A stretch of DNA of 64,000 nucleotides from Asterella californica (lineage: Eukaryota; Streptophyta; Marchantiopsida; Marchantiales; Aytoniaceae), in the NCBI GenBank assembly GCA_036924285.1, contig JAYKYS010000017.1, positions 353,501 to 417,500 on the forward strand, given 5' to 3'. The notes under the pieces were generated by a model. It was not told the DNA's origin, did no database searches, and was given only the letters and a program-made list of their open reading frames with translations. A program made the translations under genes and the position numbers. Positions 10,236 to 23,258 of the stretch are shown here, piece by piece (position 1 is the first letter of the stretch; each line of letters opens with the position of its first letter).

Positions 10236-12230
10236 TGTCTTGTTGTAGGACCAACTAGTATGTAAATTATGCATATAAGTGCGTTTTGCGCACAGTTGTA
10301 GAAGTTGTGGTGTAATGAGATCTAAAACTTTGATCTTATGAGCTTAGAATGCTCTATTATCTGCTGGGGGTCTCCATGGGGCAGAAAAGGACAAGGTTGA
10401 GTTCTTTAACTTCCCATTGGTCCTCCAAAAAGTGAAGATAACTTGTCATCTACCTAAGTGTGCGCTCTGGGAGGATCGGGGCACTTTGACGAGGGATTTT
10501 GGAGATCAGAGGGCATGGACGGAGAGCTCTCGACGGGAGGAGCAATCTGACCACAAATTTCACTCGATTTGAAGTTCGTAGAGTGATGGGAGTACATAGC
10601 TTTCTCTTCCGATTGTAAGATTAAGGAGTTTGAGTGATTGAGCCGTCAGATTGAGACCAGATTTCATGAGCTTGTAGTCTGTCAGTTGTTGAAGCTCTGA
10701 CCACAAATTTCACCACCGGATGTTCTGCGGATTCAGCGCAATGGCGATTTGAAGGCGATGGGGTGCAGAAAGTTCTCAATCTGGAGCAGCAAGTTTGCAG
10801 ATTTATGGAGGATGATCCGAACGGTCAAATTGACTCAAATTTCCTGAGTAGTGAGTTTACCTTCTGAATTGATAGCACAGGAAGTTTGAGTGAAAGTGGA
10901 CAGTTCATTTAGGCGAAGAAGCTTCTGTCCTGAATCTGAGATTGGAAGTGCGTGTTAGTTTCTGTGAATTTGTGTTAATTTTGGGAGGAGATCTAGCCGT
11001 CAGATCTTCTTGAAATTTGACCTGTAAGTAGAGATTTTAGTATCCTACCTACGTGGCAAGTTTGAGAGGAGACTGAGCTGTAGATCTGTACATATCAAGT
11101 GTGAAAGTTCGCTGTTTTTTCTGCCGAGTTGTATCGGCAACGATATCTACTCTAGGTCTCGAGTCTGTTTGCGGCAGCTGGCAGAAAAGTATCCAGTACG
11201 ACGTTTGTATTGCTTTGGGGAGTATTCTAGGCGTAGATAAGACTCTAGCGACCTACGTTGTAACCACGTCACGTGGATGTTAGGTTCGCACTCAACGTGG
11301 CAAAGTGCGATCATTGACTTGTAAAGTCGACTACCTGTCTAGCCTAGTCTCTAGTATTGGGATATGTTACGGTGCTTGCATTAAACCTTCCACCCAGACG
11401 ACCTACACGCGGATGAGTATGACGGCACGAAACATGCGATCTGCATGTGTGCCACCTCATCGGCCCGTGTGGCTTGGGTTGCTCGGTTAGGGAGCTTGCA
11501 CCTATCCTTGTTTTTGTGTTCGTAACTTTTAAGCAAAGGGGAGTGACCTGTGTGGGGACATTCGACCTTGAGAAATTCAAGAGATTGTTCGTGAAGAGGT
11601 CGTGGTGATCTTATGAGATTGTATCGGAGTTTTAGGGATCGAGATACCTTTGTAGTTGGAGTGCACATGTTGTGAGCGAAGGACTCTACTTACCGCCCAG
11701 ATTTCCTTTTCGAAACCCTTTCCAGATTAACCTGATGTACATGGAACGAGTTCATTTTCAACAGTTTCTGATAGGATCCTTCGGGCATAACTTTACCGCG
11801 CAAGTCATGCTCTCGCCTGTCCCTGTGATCTTACCTGTTGTCACTTACGGCCAAGAATGAGATCTCACCGTCTTTATCCTCATCTAATGAAGGATGGATC
11901 TAAATAAGCTCTCTCCTGTAAACTTTAACACCGAGTGCGAGATAAGATACATCTGTCGACCCAAAGCTATGTACGAAGCCCTAGTAGTGAGAAACTTCGG
12001 AGAGGAATATTACCGAGAGATCATGTCATCGCATATCCCGTTTGTCGTGCCCATGATCATCCAACATTTTCGTGTAGTTATCTTGACCCTTTACTGAAAG
12101 AAAGAAAGTGCTTAGTTATCGAGGAAGTCAGAGAGAAATCTACGAGATACTAGTCGCTCTACTGTGCATCGATCGCTAACCACAGCCAGAAGGTACGCCC
12201 TTGCTCAAAGGAAAGACTCTCGCTACGACA
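10236..12230 (+). repeat. 5' LTR of gypsy G1
   Basis: It begins TGTCTTGTTGTAGG and ends CGCTACGACA, giving TG...CA ends. It matches the 3' LTR along its length with scattered substitutions. Relative to the 3' copy it lacks about 30 bp near 10571, where the 3' copy has sequence between two cgatttg repeats. This is consistent with deletion by slippage between those repeats. Confidence 0.9.
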
Positions 12231-12250
12231 TATTTGGTGCTTCCACTGAG
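12231..12250 (+). promoter_or_regulatory. primer-binding site region of G1 (tRNA not identified)
   Basis: The sequence after the LTR is tatttggtgcttccactg. TGGTGCTTCCAC, three or four bases inside, would pair with a tRNA 3' end GTGGAAGCACCA. It is clearly not the initiator tRNA-Met site used by the copia elements and D. The tRNA identity is not known to me. Confidence 0.45.
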
Positions 12251-12298
12251 AGCACGCTTTGAGGTGGTTGAGTGAGTTGTTGCCGAGGAGCGTCAAGT

Positions 12299-13760
12299 AT
12301 GAATCTTCTCGAAGCAATGGGGACGAGTGGAGGAGGAGCGGACGATCTGCTTCGAGCATTGACGATGTTGTTGAGACAACAACAAGGAGGCGATGTTGGG
12401 GAGCAGAAGTCTACGAGAGCTCTACAAGCGGTGGTGAAGAAGTTGGGGAGGTTCAATGGAAGGAACATCACGAAGTATGTTCGGGAGTATATTTGTGAGA
12501 TGGAGGTAAATCGTGTGCCTGAGACAGAAATGATTTCTAGTTTCGAGTTGGCTGTGATACCTAAGATCCGTAGTCAAGTGACAAAGCTGAAGGATGCACG
12601 TACGAGTTCTTGGGAGGAGTATGAGCAGAGGTTGAAGAGTGAATTTTTTGATGATGATGCGGATAGAGTAACCAAGAGAACGTTCTTGGAGTGGATAGAG
12701 CAGCGTCCGGGGAATGAGATGACACCAAATGAGTTGCTACGTGAGTTTGAGAAACGGTTCTGTCAATTGTCTCCATCTGAGAGGACGACGCTTGACTTAA
12801 GGAAGACAGACCTTTTTCTAGAAGCTGCTGATGAAAATCTAGAGGACAAGTTTTTCTTGATGCTAGCAGACAAGGGGGAAGAAGAAGGAGTGAGCACAGA
12901 CTGGAGAAAGGTAGAGGAAGCTGTTACTATTCTCACGAAGCAAAAACGTGGAAGAGGTAGAGCTGCAACCTTGAGGTCTGATGTCTCTTTAGCTCCATTG
13001 CCCAAGCTTGCCAATAGCAAGATTGAAGATTCTGCAATCGATGAGTTGGTTAAGGGCTGAGAGAGTTAAGGATAGAGATGGCAGAGCTAAAGCATAGTCG
13101 AAGTCCTGGTGATACCAATGCATCTTCAACTAGCAGAAATTTTGTTAGAAGATGTATCTGGTGTGACAGTACTGAACACCAAGAACGAGATTGTGAGGAG
13201 TTTTCCGAAGCTCTCAGAACCGGAGTCGTGAATTTTAGAGATGGAAAGATTCATCTCGCCCAAACTGGTGCGCCGTTGAATACCAACTTTGGTAAGGGAG
13301 GAATGAAGAGTTTGGTGAGAGGTCAGGTTGGTATAGCTACGGCGATATGCACAATAAAGTCAGAAACATTTGCGATTGAAGTAGATGTACCGGTTGTAGC
13401 AGCTGTTAAGAGCGATGTAGTTGAAGTTCCACGAGAAGTAATGTTATGAGGTGCGGAGGCAATTCGCCGCATTACTGGATGGGATGATCCTGTAGAGGCA
13501 GGGTGTGTCAAGGTTTACTTGGTACAAGAGAAGCATGTAAGCTGGCAAGATGCGATTGTGGAAGAGAAAAGGAGACGTGATGATGATGTTGCTGATCCGG
13601 AGGAGGCTACAAGGAGAGCCAGAGCCACGAAGAGGAGAGGGCAACAAGAGGCATCACCTTCTGATATCCCTTCGACGTCTCAAGGGGCATCTACATCTGA
13701 ACCTATGGTTGATGTTCCTATTTATGACACGGAGATGAGAGAGAAAGGCAAAGGAGCTTC
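12299..13760 (+). pseudogene. G1 gag (capsid and zinc knuckle), first part of gag-PR
   Basis: The first ATG after the leader is 12299 (the frame is open from a GTG at 12272). The capsid-like region to 13060 parallels G2 gag residue by residue (LLRQQQ, ALQAVV, EMEVNRV, DRVTK+TFLEW, NELLREFEK, WRKVEEAV). A frameshift lies between 13060 and 13078. The next frame carries a CCHC zinc knuckle, CIWCDSTEHQERDC (C-x2-C-x4-H-x4-C), for RNA binding. A TGA at 13447-13449 stands where the parallel G2 gene keeps an arginine-type position, consistent with CGA to TGA. The tail is charged and repetitive, and the gene is cut at 13760 by copia B. It resumes at 29583. Confidence 0.85.
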
Positions 13761-13965
13761 TATAGGAAAAGGAGAGAGAGGATCAATGTGAGAGACCAAG
13801 TATGAGTAAGCTTGTTTACTGAAATGAATAATGAGGTAGGAGGCCCAAAGGCCAGGTACTTATACTTTGGTACAAGGGCAGGCAAAGCCTGCGAAAGGGC
13901 ATGAGCCCAAAAGGTCTGAACTAGTTGCTGTATGTTACGTTCATACTGTACATCCAGTTCTAACA
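13761..13965 (-). repeat. 3' LTR of copia B (205 bp)
   Basis: Read on the minus strand it begins TGTTAGAACTGGATGTACAG and ends TTTTCCTATA. The polypurine tract tgagtgggag precedes it at 13966-13975. It contains three short stem-loops (gggc/gccc, gcaggc/gcctgc, ggcc/ggcc) around a TATAAGTA box. Confidence 0.93.
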
Positions 13966-13994
13966 CTCCCACTCAGCGACTAGTTGTTGTAGAT

Positions 13995-15354
13995 CTAAAC
14001 TCTCAATCCTAGTCTTGGTAGAAGATAATCCAACTTGGGAGCCGGTAGGCCCTTAGTTAAGATATCCGCTACCATCTCCTGAGTAGGACAGTACTTCACT
14101 TCAATTGTCTTGGATGCAACTTGATCCTTAATGAAGTGGTACCGAATATCTATGTGTTTCGTCCTGTCATGAAACTTGGACGATTCTACGAGTGCTATTG
14201 CACTCTGGTTATCACAATACAAAGTAGTTGCCTCATTCTCAGCTAAACCAATATCAGCTAAGAGTTGTCGAAGCCACATTGCTTCTGATGAACATGTGCT
14301 GAGTGCCATATACTCAGCTTCAGTACTCGATAGTGCAACAGATTTCTGTCTCTTCGACGACCAACTGATTGCTCCTTGTGAATAGATGAAGCAATTTCCA
14401 GATGTTGAACGTCGTGACTCGATGTGACCTCCCCAGTCAGCATCAGTGTAGCCAAATAGAGAAATTGGTTGAGGTGAGTACTTGTATTCTAAGTACTGGT
14501 TTAAAGTACCTTTGATATAGCAAAATGTGCGCTTTATGACGGTGATGTGCTTTAGTCCTGGGTTAGCCATGTATTGAGATAATACACTAATGCTGAAGGC
14601 TAGATCAGGACGAGTGCAGACGGCAGCCCAGTTGATGGAGCCTGTCGCACTCTGATATGGATAAGAAGCACATTGCGCCTTCTCTTCAGTAGTAGCAGGA
14701 CAATCTTCAGTTGAGAACTTTTCTCCTGGGGTCAATGGTGTACTGACAGGTTGACAATTCTCTAAGCCAAACTGGAATAACTGTTGGGTCAGGTACAAGG
14801 TTTGACTGAGTCTGATCCATCCTTCTGTTCGATTTCGGTTAATCTCTATACTCAAGCAATGATGGATGTTATCGATGTCACTCATCTGGAACCTTGCGCC
14901 GAGGTTACTCTTGATGTATGTTAGCAATCCTTCGCTGCTGCTTGCTATGATTGTATCATCAACGTAGAGTGCTAGGATGGCAAACTGATTATCCTTATGA
15001 ATGTAATATACGTTACCGTCAGCTCCTGACTTACTGAACTCGAGAGAAAGTAAGAACTTATCTATGATCAAATACCATTCTCTAGAAGATTGCTTCAATC
15101 CATAAAGTGTACGAAGTAGCCTGCACACTTTACCAGTTCCTGGGGCGTTGATGCCGTCAGAGACTGCCATGTAGATTTCTTCACTCAACGTTCCATTCAG
15201 AAATGCTGTCTTCACATCCATCTGGTGGACGTGGAGGTTGTGTTGAGCTGCAATTGCTAGTATCAATCGCACTGATTGCACACGGACCACACGAGAGAAG
15301 GTGTCAGTGTAGTCGAGCCCATACACTTGAGTGAATCCTCGAGCCACCAACCGT
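13995..15354 (-). pseudogene. copia B pol, reverse transcriptase and RNase H part
   Basis: On the minus strand this frame starts at the G2 insertion point (15354) and runs to the pol stop at 13995. The copia-type reverse transcriptase is shown by QMDVKTAFLNG, RTLYGLKQSSREWY and the catalytic ALYVDDTI box. RNase H follows with YTDADWGG, SSTEAEYMAL, LYCDNQSA and the C-terminal KHIDIRYHFIKD...ADILTKGLP block. The open frame extends beyond 15354 to 15461 only because it reads into the G2 LTR. The domain itself has no stop, but it is separated from integrase by 9.8 kb, so no full polyprotein can be made. Confidence 0.93.
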
Positions 15355-17216
15355 TGTCGTGTCGTGGACCGGCTCCTACCTGAAATACAAACTTCGATGC
15401 TTGTCGCTCCAAAGACACTCATGAGAAGACAAGCTAGGCCCCAGCTTACAGATTTTGGCACAATCTCAGATCTCCATTTTCATCGCATAGATGGGTAGAG
15501 CTCCTTATCAGCTTTCCATAGGCATCTTGTCTACTTCGTTTGGGCGCCTAGTGGAGAAGTTACAGGACTCGAAAGATGGAGAAAACAAGCTAGGCCCCAG
15601 CTTACGAGCTTTTGGCGCAACTTCGGATCTTTACTTTTATCGCATAGATGGATAGAGCTTGTTGTCAACTTTCCATGGGCATCTTGTTTATTTCGTTTGG
15701 ACATCTAGAGAAGAAGTTATGCGATTCGAAAAAAGGTAAAATCAAGCTAGGCCCCTAGTTACTTGCTGATTGGGTATTTAGGGCTTCAGACGTTATATCA
15801 AAGACGCAAGGGGCCTGCTTCTTATTATTCAGGGTTGAACTTCGTACGTACAGACTGTTGCAAGGGGGTGCTTAAGGGGCTAGCTTGCGCCTGCGACCTG
15901 TCAACGGACGGTTCGGGAGATTTAGGAGTCCAATGCAAGCGCGCAAGGCGTCGTTGGGTTCAGATCTGTGCATGCTACGCATTGGTTCAAACGGTTAGGG
16001 AAGAGACGGATCAGGGGTTGTGTTCTGGGAGAAATTGAGACGCAGGAAGCAGATTTGGAGTTTTCAGTTACCTGTGAAGGAGAGTTGGACCGTTCGGACC
16101 GTTCCGGAGTCCAAACTTGCTGTCCTTAGATCCATCGGGATCAGAACAACGAGTTCTTTAGGAAATTGAAGACGATACAAAGTTTTATCGGGCGGTTTGA
16201 GAGTTGTGAGAGAAATTGGCTCGCAGGGAAGCGCTTGCGTCAGGTTTTCATCGCCTGCGACCTGAGATTGGATTGTTCTTCGCGATCGGTGAGCCAAGCT
16301 CTTCGTTCTTGGTGCCTACGCGATCAGGGAGTCCTCATGTACGCATAGGAGAAGACTGTAAGTGAATTGGATTGTTGGTTTGGGTGTGGTGAGTGAATTT
16401 GAGCCGCAGGGAGTCGATTTACGTCAGTTTTTTGTAGCCTGCGACCAAATTTCTCGAGTAGTTTTGCAAGGGGAACTCCAAACGGCTTGTTTGGAGTCTT
16501 GTTGGGTTCAGGGTAGCCAGATCTACCTACCAGCGAAGACGGATATCAGTTTAGACGATTCGTTTGTGCGGTGTGAGCGGTTTTAAGCCACAGGGAAGAG
16601 TTTTTGAAAGTTCGGTCACCTGCGACCGAAAATTGGCGATATCTCGACTATCGGGAGTCGGATCTGAAGGTTTCTTGGGCCAACGGAGTCAGGGAAAGAG
16701 ACCCTATCAACATTTGAAGATCGTTTGGCGAAAGGAGAAAGTTCTCAGATAGGTCTTTTTCGGTTCCTTCGCTACAGGTTTCGTCCTTTTGAGTTCGTTA
16801 AGGACTTAGTTGGTTGTGTATGGCTTGTGGTAGCTAGCTTTAGCCAAGAGCTAGTGTGTGGATGTGGTTTGGACTTGGGTTTGGATCGCATGATACTGTT
16901 GTGGCTCTGGTTGTTAGCAAAGAGAAGTTCCTCTTGCTTTGAGCTACGCTTTGGCGATTTCAGACTAGGGTTGCGTTTCAGGGGTTTGTTTGAGGGCTTC
17001 TGAAGTAGGTTACAGACCGCTCTGGTCTGTTCCTCAGTTTTGTGCTGTTTGGAGAAAGAATCGACAGTGTACATACTTTCAGAGTGGTATATATCGCAAC
17101 ATTCCTTTTCGTGGTTGTTCTTCTCTGTCTTGTCTCTGTTTGGCACACAGCATCTCCACAGCCAGGAACCTCGCGCTTTCCTGGACATCCTTCACGCACA
17201 AAATATCCGACACGAT
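15355..17216 (+). repeat. 5' LTR of gypsy G2 (1862 bp)
   Basis: It begins TGTCGTGTCGTGGACC and ends ...CCGACACGAT; the outer ten bases at the two ends form a near-perfect inverted repeat. The end is uncertain by one base because the target site begins with A. It contains an internal duplication: acaagctaggccccagctta occurs twice near 15450 and 15585. A TATA-like ggtatatatcgc near 17087 lies about 130 bp before the LTR end and is the best promoter candidate. Confidence 0.92.
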
Positions 17217-17240
17217 ACGGTGGTGAACTCGACGTGAAGG
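17217..17240 (+). promoter_or_regulatory. primer-binding site region of G2 (tRNA not identified)
   Basis: The LTR is followed by acggtggtgaactcgacgtg. TGGTGAACTCGACG starting at 17221 begins with the TGG expected to pair with a tRNA CCA end, but it is not the initiator Met site. The tRNA is not assigned. Confidence 0.45.
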
Positions 17241-17292
17241 TCTGGGGTGGAGATTCTTCTGTGTCTGAACTTTGAAGAAGAGATTGGCAGTC

Positions 17293-19719
17293 ATGAGTGG
17301 GGATGGGAAAGGTGATGGAGATGGAGCTAGTGGTTCAGGTGGGTTACCAAGGGTGCAGTTGGATCCGACGACTGCATCGATGTTCCAAGCTTTCACTATG
17401 TTCTTGCGGCAGCAACAGTCTGATGAGCGGAAGGAAGCTTTGGCAACAAAGGCGCTACAAGCGGTGGTCAGCAGGATTGACCAGTTCGATGAGAGAGATG
17501 TCTCAAGATATCTAAGACATTATGTGAAGGAGATGGAGCTGAACCGGGTCTCAGAAGATGAGATGATTGAGACGTTTGAGTTGGCAGCAGCTCCAGAGAT
17601 TAGGGATCATGTTAAAATGCTAACGAAGCATTTTAACAAGGATTGGGAGACTTTTGCTCGTGCCTTGATGGATGAGTACTTCTTGGAGGACTCTGATCGA
17701 GTCACCAAGAAGTCATTCTTGGAGTGGGTTGAGCAACCAAGGAAGGGTTTACAAGCTACTGAGTTGCTCAGAGAGTTTGAGAAGCAGTTTTCACGGCTGA
17801 CCAGGATGGAGAAGTTGACGTTGCAGTCCAACAAGACAGAGCTATTTCTTTGGGCTGCAGATGAGAAGTTGCAGGAGAAGCTAGAGGTACTTCTGGAAGA
17901 CCGGGAGGAGGACGATGGATTGACCAGCAGCTGGAAGAAGGTTGAGGAAGCTGTTGGTCTGCTTACCAAGAGGGAGCGGAGACGAGAGAAAGTTCCTGTT
18001 AGGAGACTGGCGCCAACACCTACAGCTGTAACACCTGTTCCTGTAGTCCGATCAGTTCCTGTTGCTAGACAAGTAGTATCAGTTGCTCCAGCTGTTCCTG
18101 TTGTTCCAGTTGTTCCAGTTGTTCAGGCACCCATGGTATCTCCGAAGAAGGATGACTCAAACCTTGAGGAGATATTGCGTGGAATGAGAGATCTGCAGAT
18201 CAAGCTCACCAGATTGGAAGAGAAGGGATCTACAAGTGGAGTAAGACCGGTTGAGAAGCAAGGCTGGATCCAGTGGTGTATCTGGTGCGATGGTACTGAT
18301 CATCCGCGCAGAGATTGCAAGGAGTTCACAGATATTCTGCAGCAAGGAGTGATCTTCTGGAAGGATGGGAAGGTAGCGCTGAGGGATACTGGTGCACTTC
18401 TTCAGACCAACTTTGGTAGGGGAGGGATGAAGAAGTTGGTTGAGGACCACCTATCAGCGCAAGCAGTTGCAATGGTGGAAGCTGGAACTTATGGCACAAG
18501 GGTTGAGGATCAGGCTGAGAGGAGTTTCAACAAGGAGGTTGAGCCAAGTGGATTGTGGTCATCCGCCATCTCCATGAAACAGAAAGGGAAGATGGCGCGT
18601 GAAACATTGATGAGGACAGCTGCTACGATCAGAAGGGATACTGGATGGGAAGATCCGATAGAAGCTCTATCGGTGCATGCGTACATCGTCAAGAATCAAC
18701 ACGAAGCGTTGTTGGAAGAGAAGAGAAGGTGAGATTCAGAGGATGCAGGGGAAGGAACTTCTTCCAAGAGACAGACTCGAGGGGAGAAGGTTCGCCAAGA
18801 GCTTCGAGATGCAGGAGCTCAAGACCTACCGATGGACGATGCTCCTTCTTCATCGAAGGAGAAATCTCAGAAGGAGAAGGGTAAGCCGGCTGCGTACAAG
18901 CTACAGTCGGATATCAAGGCTTCAACAGACTTGAAGGGAGTCTTGGAAGATCACATTCTGAATGCGAAGGTGGAGTTTACTTTGAGAGAAGTGTTAGGCA
19001 TCGCCAAGCGTGAGTTTCATGATGTCATCATCGATGTCATCAAACGGAAACGACAAATTACGGGTGAGACTGGTTTATCACATGCTTTGGATACTAGGAT
19101 GTCAGTGGATGAGGAGAGAGAGCTTGCAAGGTGCAGTGTCTATTCTCTAGAGGAAGAAAGAGATCGAAGGCGTAGGGTGCATTTCGAAGATGAAGAGGAG
19201 GATGGGAAGCGGAGCTCAAGTCATTACAGCCACAGTCACTGAGCTCGAGCTACGACGGAGACGTTGGTGAGGATCGAGGACTTGGATGAGCCGGTGGTTG
19301 CTCTGATCGATCATGGATCAGAAATCAACATCATGTCGAAGGAGCTGTACAAGAGGAAGAAGTGGCCGATCGACACAGAGCATGGATGGGTCATAAGAGC
19401 AGCCAATAACACGAGAGGAGACTTGTATGGAGCTTGTCCAGACATCAGAGTGCGCGTAGGTGATGTTGCTATCGAGCAAAACTTCTTTGTTCAGGAAGCA
19501 ACATCATACCCACTCATTCTGGGCCAACCTTTCATCATAGCAACCCGGATGGAGACAAAGGTACTAGACGACGGATCTGCATATGCTAGGATCCGAAGTC
19601 AAGATGGGAAGAGAGCGATACAGTTCCTGACTGTACCGTCCAACCACGAGCGCAACCGAGATCGTTTGAGGGAGAAGCCGCTTCCAAAGGTGAGTGAAGA
19701 GTTCAAGGATTTTCGTTGA
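17293..19719 (+). pseudogene. G2 gag-protease
   Basis: One reading frame from the first ATG (17293) to TGA 19717-19719, interrupted by TGA 18730-18732 and TGA 19240-19242. The capsid-like region spans about codons 20-230. It is followed by a Pro/Val-rich linker (VPVVPVVPVV type) and a zinc knuckle CIWCDGTDHPRRDC. Downstream of the first stop is a charged segment and then a retropepsin with VVALIDHGSEINIMS and LILGQPFI. The catalytic triplet is D-H-G rather than D-S/T-G, and G1 has the same. The second stop sits where G1 reads YWARATTE, so it is probably TGG to TGA. Pol starts downstream after a frame change. Confidence 0.9.
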
Positions 19720-19740
19720 GTACCACTATAGAGCGGGATT

Positions 19741-22700
19741 GTGGTGGTGCGCAAGAGAAGGTACTCTCGCTTGATGGAGATAGCCTTTTGTACAGGGTTT
19801 ATTGGATTTTCAGAGTGTGGGATTGATGTCTACAAGAAGATAGAAGAGCTGAGAAGAAAAGAACAAAAACATTTGCGTGGTGTTGAGTTGATGTTGAAAG
19901 AGTTGGGTGAGCTAGAAGGGGATGAATGGATTTCTGGTGTTTATGAAGAGGATGGGTTGGAAGATCCCTTGCGAGAGATCATGTCTATTGGATGGGAGGA
20001 TATGGATAAGGTCGTGCAGATTCATTCAAGGGAGGTCTATTCGGTGATCGAATCATTCCGTGCACCGGAGGTTCGTGTTGAGACAAGGTACAAGACAGTG
20101 GATAGGAAAGTAAAGCCAGTTGCTGGTCCTTTGCCGGAAGACACCAACCAACAGATGGATCGAGCTTCAAAGGAGAAGAGTTTGAGAGATCCTGCAATGA
20201 TAGGACACAAGTTCACAGAGAAGACCCTTGAAGAGCTGAAGATTGGATCTGATGGGTCTCTTCTACCAGAAGAGAGGATGTGCTTCAAGGAGATGCTTTC
20301 AAGACATGGGAAAGCATTTGCTTTTGAGCCACTTGAGATTGGATGTGTAGATCCGTACGTTGTTACCCCGATGGTTATCTTCACGGTACCGCATGTGCCA
20401 TGGAACCTGAGACCAATTCCAGTATCGCGGGCTCACTTACCCAAACTAGTGGAGTTGCTGAAGGAGAAGATGCGGATGAAGATCTTGGAGCCGTCGTTTG
20501 CACCATATTCAAGCAGATGGTTTACAGTACCAAAGAAGAATGGGTCGCTGCGGTTCATCCAAGACATGCAGCCGGTGAACGCAGTAACAATCAGAAATGC
20601 TGGGGTGGGACCGATTGTGGATGAGTTTGCAGAAGCGTTTGCAGGAAGAGCGATTTACTCAATGGGAGATCTTTACTCGGGGTATGATCAGTTTCAACTA
20701 GCGGAGGAGAGCAGAAGCTTCACGACAATGAGACACCTTTGGGGTTGGTTAGGATGTGTACCTTACCATAGGGAGCTACCAACTCGGTAGCACACATGAT
20801 GAACGGGATGAATCGAGTTCTAAGGGACTTCATCCCCGAAAAGACGATGCCGTTCTTGGATGACATCCCCATCAAAGGATGTGTGGAAGATGAGAAGGAT
20901 GAAGCATTAGATCAGAGGGGGTGTCGGCGATACGTCACTGATCACATCGCAGACTGTGAGAAGATCTTATCTCGACTTGAGGAAGTTCATCTTACGCTGT
21001 CAGGTGCGAAGTCTACATTTGGAGTTAGAGAGGTTTTGATCGTTGGTCATTTGTGTGGATCGTTTGGTCGGAAGCCAGATCCGAACAAGATGGATGCGAT
21101 TGGAAGGATGAAGGAGGTTTGCAACTCGCTGACAGAAGTAAGAAGATTTTTGGGTGCTTGTGTATTCTACCACATTTGGATTCCTCATTATGCGCATGTG
21201 GCGGATCCGTTGTATGGATTGTTGCGTAAGGGTCATAAATTCAGATGGGAGGAAGAGCATACTGATGCGGTAAGGAAGCTGAAGTCTTTACTATCATCTC
21301 CTCCAGTTCTGAGAAGGATTGATTACAAGGGTGCTAGGCCGGTGGTTCTTACTGTGGATACAAGTCCAGTTGCAATTGGATGGGCAGTCGGACAGGATGA
21401 TGAGGATGGAGACAGGTTTACGGTTAGGTTCGGAGCGAAGGTGTTAAGTGCTCGACAGCGTGCTTACCCACAAGTGAAGAGAGAATTGTGGGGTATTGTT
21501 TCAGCTATGAAAACTGAGAAAGAGTATTTGATTGGAGCAGTAGTGGTGGTTGAAACTGATTGCTTGCCGTTGTTAGGGATGATCACGAATTGTTCAACTC
21601 CTGATATTGCGATGTTACGATGGATCGCATATATCAAGTCGTTGAACCCGGAGTTTAGACATATCGTAGGGAAGGATAATCTGATGGCGGATATGTTATC
21701 TCGGGCTCGATATGATGGGGAAGATGAGATGATAGAAGATATTGACGACGTGAGTACAGAGCTCTATTCGATTGCACAGACAGGAAGAGAAGATGAGTTG
21801 TTTGTTGAAGGGTTGTATGATGGTGATTTGCTTGATATCGGGAGGTACCTTAGTACGATGGTTAAGCAGACAGGTTGGACAAATGAGAGGTTTCGGAGAG
21901 TTAGAAGGAAGACCTACAACTTCATGTTGCAGGATGGGTTTCTTTGGAAGCGATCGAAGCAAAAAGGTGGAGTATCGCTACGGGTGATTTGCAACAAGGA
22001 AGATCAGCAGAAGTTGCTCAAGGCGTTCCATGAGAGTCTTTGGGCTGGACATCGAGGAATTTGGGCCACTTTTACAAAGATGAAAGAGCGGTATTGGTGG
22101 AAAAACATGTACAGGGATGTTGTATCTTTTGTGGAGTCTTGTTTGACATGTCAGATGTATTCGAATATCCGACATCGTGACGGATTACATCCGACTTATC
22201 CGTTGACGATCCACTTCAAGTGGGTGGTAGACTTGGTGATTATGCCGGTTGGATTATGGCAGATGAGATACTTGGTACTTGCTAGAGAGGATCTTTCAAA
22301 TCAAGTCGAGGGTAGGGCGCTTCAGACGAAGACAACTGAAGGGGTATGTAGATTTCTCTTGGAAGAGGTTGTTTGTCGGTATGGATGTGTGGGAAAGATC
22401 ACTGCAGATCGGGGAGAGCTAGATGCACATGAGGCTCGTGAATTCTTTGCAAGGTGTGGGGTGAGGTTGTCACTGACAACTGCTTACAACCCCGAAGGGA
22501 ATGCCAAGAGTGAACGTGGTCATCCACCCATTGTGAAGGCTTTGGTGAAGGCTTGCAATGGAAGGGTGCGCGAGTGGCCTCGACTCTTACCATTTGCGTT
22601 ATGGGCAGATAGAACGACGCACAGCTCGGTGACAGGTTACATGCCGGTGGAACTCATCACAGGTCAGAAGCCTATCATGCCGATTGAAGAACATGTTCTG

Positions 22701-23183
22701 ACATGAAGTGTGTTACCTTGGGAGGACAATTTGACTAGAGAAGAGCTTCTTGCTATTCGAATTAGGCAGTTAGAGAGAAGACCAGAGGATATCCAAACTG
22801 CTTTGGATAGGCTGCGAGAAGCACGGTTGAAGAACAAGGTTAGATTTGATCAGCGACATCGTTTGAGACCTAGGGAAATCAAGGAAGGTGATTGGGTGTT
22901 AGTCTATGACAACAGTCTAGACAACCAGCATAGTGCACTCCGGAAGTTTTCCAGAAGATGGTTTGGTCCGTATGTGGTGAAGAAGGTTCATGACAACGCA
23001 ACTTACGCCCTGCAAGAGTTGGATGGAACGAGCTTGAAGGTACCAGTGGCAGGTAAACGTGTCAAGATTTTCAAAAAGAGAGATGAGGAGGTCGATCTAG
23101 CAGATATCTTGACGGAGTTTCAGTTTGAGGATGAGGATTATGCAGAAGATCTTGAAGGTGAGGTTGGTTACGATGAGAAGTAG
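19741..23183 (+). pseudogene. G2 pol: RT, RNase H, integrase
   Basis: RT occupies about 20340-21010, with SRWFTVPKKNGSLRFIQDMQ, YSMGDLYSGYDQFQ and a catalytic box PFLDDIP (F-L-D-D instead of the common Y-x-D-D). A one-base deletion near 20733 and TAG 20769-20771 (in LP*GATNS; CAG to TAG) split it. RNase H has LTVDTSPVAIGW, KRELWG and VETDCLPLL. Integrase has the zinc motif H-x6-H...CLTC (FHESLWAGHRG...), DDE residues in WVVDLVI, TADRGELDA and GNAKSERGH, then TGA 22704-22706 where G1 has a tryptophan. The last part (22707-23183) is a GPY/F-like module with RRWFGPYVV. It would make the polymerase and insertion enzymes; no function is possible as it stands. Confidence 0.9.
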
Positions 23184-23258
23184 GACGATAAGCCGATCCA
23201 CTCCTTGGTTGGTATCTCTGGTGCATACCGGAGGATGCACAGGTTCAGAGGGGGTGGA

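Noticed and set aside
13519..13791. Independent 90-codon gene ending at 13791
   Set aside because: It is the continuation of G1 gag; the last 31 bases read into the copia B LTR.
16772..17188. Minus-strand 138-codon ORF inside the G2 5' LTR
   Set aside because: It lies entirely in LTR sequence opposite to the element, is repeated with changes in the 3' LTR, and has no domain; chance frame.
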